Below, piece by piece: positions 35,951 to 46,850 of a stretch of DNA of 64,000 nucleotides; position 1 is the stretch's first letter, and every line of letters starts with the position of its first letter. The notes beneath the pieces were generated by a model that saw only the letters and a list, made by a program, of their open reading frames with translations, did not search any database and was not told where the DNA came from. The DNA comes from Xylocopa sonorina (taxonomy: Eukaryota > Arthropoda > Insecta > Hymenoptera > Apidae), in the NCBI RefSeq assembly GCF_050948175.1, contig NW_027490147.1, positions 682,001-746,000 on the forward strand. The letters are read 5' to 3'. Both the position numbers and the translations under genes were made by a program.

Positions 35951-36275
35951 ATATGTTGCATAAGATTATAACAACTTTTTGTCTTTAAATTTTGCGGATA
36001 TTTCAATTAAATTTCCGTTTATTAAAAAAACGGAGATGAAAAAAGTGACACGTACCATTTCTTCGAAACGTTGTATCGTAATTTGCATCTGACTGTTTTG
36101 AAGGCATGCACTTTACTTAACGTTTCCAGTGATTCAGTCAGCGGAGTAAAGAAATATTCTACTTTCGATATTGTCGGCTCTTGTAATTCTAAGGTAAGTA
36201 CATTCATCTGCTATTATCGTGAACACTGTTTTTTGGCTAAATTACAGAAAACCAAATATATTATAAGGAACATAT

Positions 36276-36744
36276 TGTGACGTGGTGTCGTCACAAGACT
36301 CGCTTCATCCCCCCCCCCCCCCCCCCCGCTTCGGTTAGCTTAGCTCGCTGATCACCACCCATGCGAGAAGCGCGACGCGGACCATCGCGATAGCTGTATT
36401 TGTGAGAAGCGTGAGGTACGCGATGTTAGAACCTTTTCCCCTTCCCACCCCCTTTTCTCTTCTCTCTTTATCCTAAGGATTAGACTGGCGAGCTGATGGA
36501 AGAAACGATCAAGAAGACGTCCCTTCATCGAATAAGCAGACCGCGGGATCGCGGAAGGGCTGTGCGCCAAGGTAGCGGGACGGACTCGACGGTGGAGGAG
36601 TCGGAAAGTGAGTAAGAGAAGAAGAACCTTAAATCCAAGCGATATTATCCAAGGCCCTGCGAAGATATTGCCGCTGCTATCGTCCATGGAGATGCATAGG
36701 ATGGTTTTTGGGTGTGAGAAGAACCTCCCCCCCCCCCCCCTTAA
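36276..36744 (+). mobile_element. LTR fragment 2: 5' part, truncated at a poly-C tract
   Basis: Starts TGTGACGTGG within arm 2 and contains a 19-C run (36310s). It then matches the start of LTR copy 3 (AAGGTAGCG-GACGG-CTCGACGG, GTCCATGGAGA, GGGTGTGAGAAG). It ends at AGAACCTC, a poly-C run and TTAA, where satellite begins. Copy 1 at 9263 begins with the same AGAACCTC, poly-C and TTAA, so the two pieces meet at the same point of the LTR. Confidence 0.75.
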
Positions 36745-39025
36745 CACAATAAAGCGCCATCTAGTTGCATAGAATTGTGGAATTCACATTCTTTCAAATC
36801 GTAGAAGCAGACAGGCATAACTCCATGCATGGAAGAACACAACTTACTTACTTTAGAACGCTGGAGTGAGATGAGCCATCGCATTGCATCGAGCACTAGA
36901 ACGCATGAAGCGTAGAATGCATGAAGCATGAGAAAAGCTATACCTAAGCAAGAAAGTGTAGCACACACATTCTTTTGAAATGTAGAAGCAGAAAAACAAA
37001 ATGCGTTGCTTTGAATATTAGATCTTAACATGAATCATTGAAATGAGATGCGACATCGCGTTGAATGAAGAATTGAAACCCTATTGCTACGACATGCAGA
37101 CACCTAGGGACATTATCCCATAACATGGAAGTGTGGGATTCACATTCTTGTAAAGGTGCAAGCACATAAACACAATGCGTTGCATTCAATATCACACCTT
37201 ATCATGAGCCATAGAAATGAGATGGGATATCGCGTCTTGTGAAGAATTGGAACTCTATTGCTTTGAAACGTAGCCATATAGAAACGCTATTCAGTAGCAA
37301 GGAAGCGCGGGATATACAATCTTTCCAAGAGTGGATGAGATGAAAATAACGTGTTGCATTGAACATTACATCTTATTATGAAACATAGAAATGAGATGCG
37401 ACAACGCGTTCTATGAAGCATTAGAACTCTATTGCTTAGAACCGTAGGCATCAAGAAACGCAATACCGTAGCTAGGAAGTGTGGCATTTACATTCTTTTG
37501 AAGCTTAAATGAGTTATACTTAACGCGTTGCATTGAATATTATATCTTATCATGAGACATAGAAATGAGATGCGATATTGCGTTTTATGAAGCATTAGAA
37601 ATCAATAACTTTGATACATAGATATCTAGAAACGCTATTCTGTCGCAAGGAAGTACGAGATTTATTTTCTCTTGAAGTTTTGATGAGATATACATGAAAC
37701 GTTGCATTGAATTACGTCTTGTCATGAAACATAGAAATGAGATGCGATATCGCGTTTTATAAAGGGTTAGAACTCTATTGCTTCGATACGTAGACATCTA
37801 GAAACGCTATTTCGTAGGAAGGTAGTGTGGCATTTACATTCTTGTGATGTTTAGACGAGAAATACATAATGAGTTGCATTGAATATTACATGTTACCATG
37901 AAACATAGAATTCAGATTCGTAATCGCGTTTTATGAAGGATTAGAACTCCATTGCATCGATACGTAGGCATCTAGAAACCCTGTTCCGTAGCAAGGAAGA
38001 GTGGCGGTTACATTCGATTGATGTGTAGATGAGACAAACATAACACGTTTCAGTGAATATTACATCTTATCGTGACACATAGAAATGAGATGCGATATCG
38101 CGTTATATGAATAATTACAACTCCATTGCTTCGATACGTAGGCATCTAGAAACGCTATTACGTCGCAACGAACTGCGGGATTTAATTCCTTCTGAAGTGT
38201 TGACGAGATATACATAACGCGTTGCATTGATATCACATCTTATCGTGAGACATAGGACTGGCATGAGATATCGCGTTTTATAAAGAGTTAGAACTCTATT
38301 GCATCGATATATTTACATTCTGTTGAGGTGTGGACGAGATATACATAACGCGTTGCATGGAATTGCATCTTATCATGAAACGCAGAAATGAGGAGCGACA
38401 TCGCGTTTTACGAAGCATTAGAATTCTATTGCGTCGGTATGTGGTCATCTTGAGGAGCTGTTCCGTAGGCAGGAAGTGTGGATTTACATTATTTTGAAGT
38501 GCTGACGTGATATACATAACGCGATGCACTGATATTAAATCTTATCATTGGACATAGAGATAAGATGCGATATCGCGTTTTATGTAGCATTAGAACGCTA
38601 TTACTTCGATATGTAGACGTGTAGAAAGGCTATTCCGTAGAAAGTATGTGTGGGATTTACATTCTTTAGAATTGTAGACGAGTTATACATAACGTGTTGC
38701 TTTGAGTATTACATCTTATCATGGGACATACAAACGAGATGCTATATCGCGTTTTATGAAGCATCGGAAATATATTCCTTCGGTACGTAGACATCTAGAA
38801 AAGCTATGACGTCGCAAGGAAGAGTGAGAATTACGATTCTCCTGCGGTATTGTCGTGATATACATAACGCGTAGCATTGAATAACATCCTATCATGCAAC
38901 ATTGGAATGAGATGCGATATCGTGTTTTATAAAGAATTAGATCTTTATTGCTTCGATATGTAGACATCTAGAGACGCTATCCCGTAGCAAGGAAGTGTGG
39001 GATTTATATTCTTTTGAAGTGTAGA
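36745..39025 (-). repeat. Sat174 array, minus orientation
   Basis: About 13 monomers, well preserved after 37000; ATCTAGAAACGCTATT-type landmarks lie near 37619, 37793, 37967 and 38140, giving a 173-174 bp period. It ends at CTTTTGAAGTGTAGA, joined to GTGACGTCAGGC of element B. Confidence 0.9.
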
Positions 39026-40140
39026 GTGACGTCAGGCCTAGCGCCTGCCACCCATCAGCCTCTTCATCGCTTTCAGCATCAATCCCTGCACGCAGGCAAC
39101 CTGCTGCACGTGCCTGCAGATCCAGCAACTAGCAGCATTCGCACGCCCACAGGTGCACGCGCTCTTTCGCACCTACGAGCAGTTCTGTCTTATTCGCGCT
39201 AATACGCGCCGCTGTCTCGCTAGCACCAATGGGCACCTCTGTCTTATTCGCGCCAATAGGTATCGCTGTCTCGCTTCTTCCAACGAGCAGCTCTGTCCCA
39301 CTCGCTCTTATACGCATCACTTTCTTGCTCCCGCAACGAGTATCTCCGCCTCCCTTGCATTGAGGTCTCTGTCCAGATGTATGAAGACGCAGCTCGTCAC
39401 TGGAATTGGAACTGTTCCAGTTGAGGGAACCTACATTGCCAAGACCTATGTATTATTTTTAGTGTTATATCTGTGCACTTTTATTATACTCCTAGATCTA
39501 AGTACTCATGACACATATTGTAACACACTTCAACAGACACGTAATTCTAAGTGCATACGTATAAGTTTAGATATTAAGGTGCACCTGCGCCAACGATATG
39601 CGCAGCTAGCGCCGCCACGTGCCGCGAGTCCGCACTCGCTGTACCACGCGGTCCCTTCAACGAGCGACCGCGACCGTTTGAGACGCGACTCCAGAAAGTC
39701 AGATTACATCGAGATTACACTCCGAGGAGTTGAGTTCTCCAGTACCATCTTATATGCTCGAGCCATTAGCCACCTCAATGTTTACAAGTTCATTCCCATA
39801 TCTAGTAGTTCCTAAATCTAGTACATCTAAATAATATATCTCGCGTTTAATACAATGCTTAAGTACGAATACTTCCACGTGTCTCTTCCATACTGCTGGG
39901 TTGCTTTCCATCACTTCTAATGGGTATAGAGCTCTGCTTTGCAGAGTTGCGATAGAGCGGATCGCCGCATACGAGCCGCCGTTTCCAGCATCACTGGAAG
40001 CTGATATATCAGCCTCCATCAACAGGCCAACATCTACTTCGATAACAGTCAACGATCCACGGCGAAAATACTACCAAGGTATCGAATACGACACCAGCGA
40101 AAGGTAGGATTTACTACTCCTATTATCCGCGAATCGCAGG
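39026..40140 (-). mobile_element. Unclassified element, copy B
   Basis: The part 39026-39365 is the inverted counterpart of element A (7796-8002) plus an internal repeat block. The remainder to about 40140 is found only here: GC-mixed DNA with AACTGTTCCAGTTGAGG and a minus-strand frame (39750-40052) containing EVMESNPAVWKRHVEV that I cannot assign. Its end touching satellite is TGACGTCA. It may be an end of a retroelement or a SINE-like unit; no polymerase or transposase is visible. Confidence 0.5.
39177..39338 (-). repeat. 54-bp minisatellite built from 27-bp units
   Basis: GAGCAGTTCTGTCTT, GGGCACCTCTGTCTT and GAGCAGCTCTGTCCC start at 39177, 39231 and 39285. On the minus strand the frame stays open and reads nine-residue units such as TELLVGRSE, TAIPIGANK and TEVPIGASE. 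Unit length is a multiple of three. Copy A has about one unit. Confidence 0.7.
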
Positions 40141-41390
40141 ATAATACATTACAACCCCATTGCTTCGACACGTTGACATCTAGAAACGCAATTATTTTGC
40201 AAGGAAGTGTAGGACTAACATTAATTTGAACTATAGAGGCTGATAAACATAACGCGTTGCATTGAATATTATATCTTGTTACGAAGGTTTGAAATGAGAT
40301 GCGACATGGCGATGAATGAACAATTAAAAATCTATTGCTTGGACCCGCACGCATATAGAAACGCTACATCTTTGCAAAGAAGTGCAGGATTTACATTCTT
40401 TTGAAGTGTAGAAGCTGAAAAGCATAACTCTTTGCATTGAATATTACATGATATTATGAATGTCTGAAATGAGATGCGACATTCCGTTGAATGAAGTATT
40501 AGTACTCTATTGCTTCTATACGTAGATATCAAGAAACGCGATCCCTTTGCAAGAAAGAGCATTATTCATATTCTTTTGAAGCGATTTATTCATTTTATAA
40601 GTGATTTATTTTTAAGTGAAGGTATTCATATTCTTTGAAGCTAGTAATCATAAGGCATTCTTCAGGCGTCGTAATATTACAATTCATTTCAACAGTTCAA
40701 AGTAAGTAACTGGGTTGTAATGCTCTATGCGTCGCATTATGCTTATCTGATCCTACACTTCAAAAGAGTGTAAATCCTACGCTTCCTTAAAAAGGATTTG
40801 CATTTCTAAATGTCTATATGTCGACGCAATAGAGTTCTAATACATCATTGAATGCGATGTGGCATCTCATTACAATGCTTCATGATAAGTTGTAATATTC
40901 AATGCAACGCGTTATGCTTATCTGCATCTACACTTCACAAGAATGTAAATTCTGCATTTCCATGCAACAGGATGACCCCTCATAGTGTCTGCTTGTCGAA
41001 GCAATGGAGTTCTAGTGCTCCATCCATTGCGATGGCGCATCTCACTTGAACATTTCAAGGGATGTAATCTGTAGACTGCTATGCATAACAAAATGCTTAT
41101 CTGTTTCTGCATTAAAATAATGTGAAATTTACAGTTCCATGCAACGACATGGCGCATCTCATTTCAACGTATCAAAGCCTATAAAAACGCTGATCGAACG
41201 CTGAAATGAGATCTGCCACTGCATAGCATGGAGCATTAGAGCTCTATTGCCTTGTGACGCAGGTACTATGAAGCGCCATCCCGTTGCATGGCTCTGTAGA
41301 ATTCACATTCATTTGAATTGTAAAAGCAGATGAGCATAATACATTGCATAGAAGATTAAAACTAATGAAGCATTTATAGGGGCGGTAGTA
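40141..41390. repeat. Composite Sat174 block: minus, plus, minus
   Basis: Minus to about 40577, a spacer with GTGATTTATT repeats (40577-40680), plus to about 41170, then minus to 41390. The same order of blocks and spacer recurs at 59280-60900, so the composite was duplicated as a unit. Confidence 0.8.
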
Positions 41391-41725
41391 TTTTGAATTA
41401 GCTATAATATATGAATATTGTTAGTATATATACTGATTAAAAATCTTTATTTAAAACGTCATTAAATGGTATAAAATTAGATAGAATTTTGGGTGATGTA
41501 ATGTATTTAGTGGGGATATTCTATTCCCATATAGCTGAGATATATTATATGTGTAAATATATATACCAGATTGAAATGTTTATGTAAAATATCATGAAAC
41601 GATATATAATTAGGTAGGTAGGGTGTTAGATGTAATGTAGAATTTGGAGGGGACATTTTATTTACATTTATAGAAAGTTCTTGATGTGTTTAAATATATA
41701 CACTAACCTGAAATGTTTACTTATA
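41391..41725 (+). repeat. Sat132 AT-rich satellite
   Basis: About 2.5 units containing TAAAATTAGATAGAATTTTGG, GATATTCTATT and TATATATACTAA. It continues at 43914 on the other side of a piggyBac insertion and recurs at 60905. Confidence 0.75.
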
Positions 41726-41976
41726 CCTTTCGCTACGGCAGTCCTTTCCGCGCGAGTAGCGTCACTGAACGGGGCACCGCGCCGTGCAGTGTGCATATTA
41801 CGCATCTGTATCTCGATTTTCTAATTTTCTTATTTTGGCTGTTGATTATAGTCGATGACGCAGCGTAAACAATAAGGTCTTGTACAAAACCAGTACGACA
41901 AACACAAAGAATACATGATTTTATCCCTAATCTACTTCTTTTCGAAAGAATGTATTGTTCGAATGAAAGCCGCCCT

Positions 41977-42228
41977 TTATATAAATATATAATCGATATA
42001 TCTCTCATCGATGCATAATTTTTGGTAATGATAGAATGATTGGCAGAAATTTTTTCGGCGCATATCAACTACGTTCCTTATTTTATATAATTTATCATTG
42101 GTATATGTGATATCTTGACTGAAATGTAGCAACGATAACAATTTAAAGTAGTTGTCTCTATGCATAATCTCAGCAAAAATGTCACTACGCAAGAATTTGT
42201 CTACCCTCCAGTATTCCTCTAAGGACAA
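41977..42228 (-). pseudogene. piggyBac 1 transposase, central fragment
   Basis: Contains LSLEEYWRVDKFLRSDIF, then RDNYFKLLSLLHFSQD and LYKIRNVVD, the usual lead-in to the catalytic core, and LCIDERYI with the first catalytic aspartate. It stops soon after; the second and third aspartates and the Cys-rich tail are absent. In the family the protein cuts and pastes at TTAA. The fragment is joined upstream to LTR copy 3 at about 42228. Confidence 0.8.
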
Positions 42229-42747
42229 GGTAGCGTGACGGGCTCGACGGTGGAGGAGTCGGGAAGCGAGCAAGAGGAGACCCTGAAGCCCGAAGGATAC
42301 GATGCAGAGCCCTGCAACGATAAGACCGCTGCCATAGTCCATGGAGACGAACAGGATGGTTCTCGGGTGTGAGAAGGACCTCCACCCCTCCCCTGAGCCC
42401 ATGGAGAGGAAAACTGAAGATGCGCAGCGGAACTACAGGTGAGCCGTGGAAAGCGCGGCGCGCGACACGCGCCGCAGTTCAAATAATCCAGAGCACCCCC
42501 TCTAGACACACCAGAGGGGGCGATCAGGGAAGATCGCCAAAATCCACCGATCGATGCCCCGAACAATACCGAAGCGTATAGCCCTACCCCACCAAGGAGC
42601 CCTAAGGAGGATCTAAGGGGATCCGAAGACCCCCAGCAAACCTATATAATGATCTAGCCAGCATGAAGACAGCCTCTTATTCTTCTCAATGACTTAGCGA
42701 CTACTTAGCGAGCAACCGAGCAAGCGATTATACGGAGCGATTCGGAG

Positions 42748-42800
<53 letters not shown>

Positions 42801-43270
42801 GGACTGAACGAGATCCATACTTGTTGGAAACGAGAACATGAGTCCTTATACGCTAAAGCGTCCCATTTGTTCCCTACCGCATTTGTGATGTCGCGTATTG
42901 TAATTTGTATTGTATAACAGGTGGTGATCCCCGGTCATTCGCGGCGTGTCGTATACCCTTTTGTAATACCGCGTCGAGGCAATCTAGAAAGAAGCCGTGA
43001 GTTCAGTATCCCGCGACCCTATATTGCGCACTCGGCTAGAAGTAGTCGAGCGAGGGAGTATTTCGAAATTTCGAGGATTATCTTGCACCGGGTTTCCTCG
43101 GGTTGCGTGGTCTAATAGTTTTTGCTACTCCCTGAGTAGCTGGCGCCCAAAAAGTCTCCGCCTCGTAGTTACGAAATACTCGCTGGATAGGAAATTCTTT
43201 GTTCTGTATTTGGCGTTGCCGAATCACGCGGATATTCTGTACCCCGATATAACCCTGGATTAAAGTTCTG
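42229..43270 (+). mobile_element. LTR copy 3 with primer site, inserted in piggyBac 1
   Basis: Covers most of the LTR, joining the parts seen separately at 36276 and 9263, which proves they belong to one LTR. Its own first ~300 bp are missing. It ends CTGAGTA, then GC, then TGGCGCCCAA (43141-43150), followed by about 120 bp of leader. Instead of a pure poly-C run it has CCACCCCTCCCC. No coding region or second LTR is present, so the element is a remnant. Confidence 0.75.
42747..42799. repeat. (AG)n microsatellite in LTR copy 3
   Basis: About 24 AG units in the middle of the LTR, absent from copy 1. Confidence 0.95.
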
Positions 43271-43600
43271 GATACCCCGTTATTATTGGTTCTATATACC
43301 CTTTTCTTGCGGATTGTATCGGGAAAAACCCCGTCACAACATATATACTTTCTTTTTCTGTGCTCAGCGAAATTATCTTCGTTTTCACTCACAGTATCAT
43401 TTTCGTAATCAGTTAATCCAATAAAAAATTGAATTCCATTTGAACTCCGTCCAGAAATTGTAAGGAGGGTGCAATTAAAAATTAAAAAACAAATTTTACG
43501 CAAATATAAAACTAAAATTTTTAGATAATCATTTATAACCTTAGAATTTACCTCAACTGTAAAAGTCGACAATAATCTATTCAACTTACATGTTGTCCGA
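43264..43600 (-). pseudogene. piggyBac 1 transposase, N-terminal fragment
   Basis: Contains an acidic stretch with DYENDTVSENEDN followed by basic KKRVYRTNNN, as in the unstructured N-terminus of piggyBac proteins. It ends where LTR leader sequence begins. Assigned mainly by position between the right terminal repeat and the central fragment. Confidence 0.5.
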
Positions 43601-43913
43601 CTTATATTGGTTCAAGAAAGACAATATATTATAATCCCTGTTTTTTATTATAGTTTTGTGGCTTACAATTTCGTATGTCAAATATGTGTTTGGCAGGCTT
43701 TAGTACAGTACGAGCCACTAGATTCAAAAGATATTCTACCGATAGGGTAGATTCTGTTTTACCAACGGAGTCAGCGTAGGTGATCACGCGGCACCGACTA
43801 TAGTCGGCACCCGTACACACAGCAGGTCTGGCGAACATCGACTATAGCCGGCATCAGTACGCACAGCATTTCGTGCGGCCGCCGGCTATAGTTAGTGTCC
43901 GTAGTGAAAGGGT

Positions 43914-44959
43914 TAGAACATCACGAAATGATATAAAATTAGATGAGATTTTAAATGTAATATATGATATATAAAATATATGATAAGTGTAAGTGTATGT
44001 ACCAATTTGATGTAACTAATTAAAACAGTATGGAATGCTATAAAACTACATAGGACTTTAGGTGTAATGGAGCATTTAGAGAGGATATTATATATACACT
44101 TAAATAAAATTATGATAAGTGTGAACATATATACTAATTTGAAATACTTATTTAACACATCATAAAATGATATAAAATTACATAGGAATATGGATGTATT
44201 GGAGTATTTAGAAGGGATATTCTCTTTGAATTTAACTAAAATACATGGTAAGTGTAAGCATATACATTAGTTTGAAATATTTACTTCAAACATAGTGAAA
44301 TGATATAGTATTAGGTAGGAATGCAGATCTAATGGAATATGTAGTGGGGATATTCTATTTAGGATCGATTATCATATATGATAAGTGTAAATATATGTAC
44401 TAATTTGAAATATATATTTAAAATGTCAAGAAATAATACAAAAGTAGATAAGATTTTAGATACAATGGAGTATTTAGAGGATATTCCATTTAGGATTAAA
44501 TAAACCATATGTTAAGTTAAAGCATATATAATAATTTGAAATAATTATTTAAAGCGTCATGAAATTATATATAATGAGGCACAATTTTTGGTGTAATTTA
44601 ACGTTTCGAGGGGAAATTCTTTTTACAATTAAAATAAATGTCTGCAAATATTTGTACCAATTTGAAATATTTATTTAAAATATCATGAAATAGTACGAAA
44701 TTAGATGGGATTTTAGATGTAATGGACTATTTAGAGGGGGTATTCTATTAGCAATCATTTAAAATATATGATAAAAAAAAATATTTATACTAATATGGAA
44801 TATTTATTATTAGAAAATCATGAAATAATGTAAAATTAATTAGGATTTTGGATGTAATAGGGTATTTAGTAATGGTAATCTATTGACAATCAACTGAAAT
44901 ACACGATAAGAGTAAACATATATAATAACTTGATACATGCACTTAGAACATCATGAAAT
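43914..44959 (+). repeat. Sat132 AT-rich satellite array
   Basis: About eight units; GTGTAA-ATATAT-TACTAATTTGAAA recurs near 43988, 44118, 44253 and 44384, so the period is about 130-135 bp. Each unit has CATGAAATGATATAAAATTA and GGGATATTCTATTT. Very AT-rich and distinct from Sat174. Confidence 0.85.
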
Positions 44960-45985
44960 GCTATTTCCACAGACACGTTTAGATGAAGAACTTTCAATTG
45001 TAGAACTGAGAAGCGCCATCGCGTTGCATTGAACTTTGGAAGTCAATTACTTTGACAAGTTGATACTTAGAAGTGCAGAATAGTTATACGGAACTGTAGA
45101 TATTGCACATTTTGTAACGTAGCACCAGGTAAACATAACTGCGTTGTGTAGATACCTATAACTCGCTTACTTTGAAACGTAGAACTAAGAAGCTGTATGG
45201 ACCATTGGAAGTCAATTACTATGTCAATTGGACAGTTAGAAGAGCCAACAGTTACATGGATCTGTAGGAATTGCATACATTGTTATGAAGTACCTAGTAA
45301 GCAAAATTGATATGTATAGAAGCTTAGAACTAACATACATTGAAACGCTGAACTGAGAAACAAAATCGCGTTGCATGGACACTTGCAAGTAAATTATTTA
45401 GACAATTTGATACTTAGAAGCGCTATTATGTTACATGTACCTTAAGAAATTACATACTTTGTATCAAAGAACCTGGTAATCATAGCTGCTTTGAATAGAA
45501 CTATACATTTTACTTAAATTGAATGGTTGAACTGAGAAACGGCATCGCATTGCATGGAGCATTATAACTCTATTACTCTAACACGTAGGCACAATGAAGC
45601 GCCTACTCACTGCGTGGACCTGTAGACTCCACATCCTTTAGAAGTGTAAACGGAGTTAAGCATATTGGAATGCTTAGAAGATTGCACCCTACTCACTTTG
45701 AAACGCTGAAATTAAACGCGACCATTGCGATATACAAAGCATTAGATCCCTATTGCTTTGAAACGCAGACACTATGAAACGACACCTCTTTACATTCAGC
45801 AGGAGGATTCACTATCATTTAAAGCGTACAAGCAGATATGTTTTATGCGATGCATAGGAAATTTGAACCTACTTCCTTTGAAACGTTAAAATGACAATCG
45901 TCACAGAAATGAATAAAGCATTAATACTCTATTGCTTTGAAACGCAAATACTATGAAGCGCCATCCAGTTGCATGCAACATTAGA
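44960..45985 (-). repeat. Diverged Sat174 array, minus orientation
   Basis: About six monomers. Those at 44990-45500 form a divergent subfamily (GAAGTCAATTACTTTGACAA); later ones are typical. It stops within GCAACATTAGAATAGATTCC against piggyBac 3. Confidence 0.75.
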
Positions 45986-46551
45986 ATAGATTCCTTTTAC
46001 GCTTTTCTTATCAATAGGGAAAATTTTTGGACCTGGCTCACCTGTAAAATCTGATGTGGTAGGAATTTTATCGACATCTGGCCATTCTTCGCTGTAACTA
46101 TACAATCCTGTGAACATTACACAATGACTGGAATCATCGGAATCGCTTGAATGCTGTAGTGGAATGGCTGTTGATCTTATTCTTGGACCCACATCAATAT
46201 AGCAGTCTTCGACTTTTATATCAGAATCTTCTGAATGTACCGAATAATCTGATAGAGAGTCAGCAATATACTCATCAATAGTATCACTCATATTATGTGG
46301 GTAAAAAGTTACAAAATAATGAACCTTGTTATACTGGTAAACTGGAAGCGTGAGTCTACGAAACAGAAGATGACTATGGAATGCATTGTTCTAGAATAAT
46401 TCTTGCTTTGATTGTTTCCAAACTATCGCATAAGTTTTATGTCTTGGGCATAAGAAATGAAGATCGACATACACGCGTTTTCACGGGGCCGGCGCTCAAG
46501 TGAAGTACTCAAAAACCTGCGTTATCGCGGGAACGGCTGTCAATGTGTTAA
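45986..46551 (-). mobile_element. piggyBac-like transposon 3: left end and N-terminal coding part
   Basis: The minus strand begins at TTAA (46548-46551) followed by CACATTGACAGCC, a typical piggyBac-type terminus. A frame starting MSDTIDEY at 46291 gives an acidic N-terminus, then EEWPDVDKIPTTSDFTGEPG, the conserved segment ahead of the catalytic region. It is truncated at about 45986 by satellite. Beyond the TTAA, plus-orientation satellite resumes. Confidence 0.75.
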
Positions 46552-46850
46552 CAGCTTCAGGTCTTCAAAAAAATGTGAATTGTACAGTTCCATGCAATGG
46601 AATGGAGCTTCATGGTGTCTGCGTGTCAAAGCGGAAGAGTACTAATGCGATGGCACATAGCATTTCATCGCTTCGAGGTAAGTAAGCGGTATACTTCGAT
46701 GCATGGCATTATGCTTATCTGCTTCTACATTTCAAGAGAAAGTAAATGCTAGAGCTCCTTGCACCTGGATTGCGCTTCATAGTGTCTGCGTGGCAAATCA
46801 GTGGTGTTCTAAAAAACACCATGAATTCCAATGGCCCACCTCATTTCAAC
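46552..46850 (+). repeat. Sat174 array, plus orientation
   Basis: Under two monomers, from AGCTTCAGGTCTTC to ATTTCAACGATTCGAG, where piggyBac 2 starts. The open frame of piggyBac 2 runs back through this satellite by chance. Confidence 0.8.

Larger units (their letters stand above)
32713..36275 (-). repeat. Large inverted repeat, arm 2
   Basis: Reverse-complement counterpart of 11525-13884, about 85-90% identical by eye outside indels. It has about 1.17 kb more than arm 1 (33901-35069), between TTTTTACTATTC and AATTCTGCCACGG, which adjoin almost directly in arm 1. The outer end is cut by an LTR insertion at 36276. Small frames shared with arm 1 lie at 35816-35950 and about 36022-36207. Confidence 0.75.
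41726..43913 (-). mobile_element. piggyBac-like transposon 1, with a nested LTR
   Basis: The ends are inverted: CCTTTCGCTACGG at 41726 and, on the other strand, CCCTTTCACTACGG at 43913. The flanks are TTAT and TTAG inside the Sat132 sequence where intact units read TTTAA, consistent with a decayed TTAA target. Transposase pieces on the minus strand lie at 43600-43264 and 42228-41977. The middle is displaced by LTR copy 3. Most of the catalytic domain is deleted. Confidence 0.75.

Noticed and set aside
46703..46846. Start of the long frame that covers the piggyBac 2 catalytic domain
   Set aside because: The first ~48 codons are satellite. The true transposase similarity begins only at about 46851, so this start is accidental.
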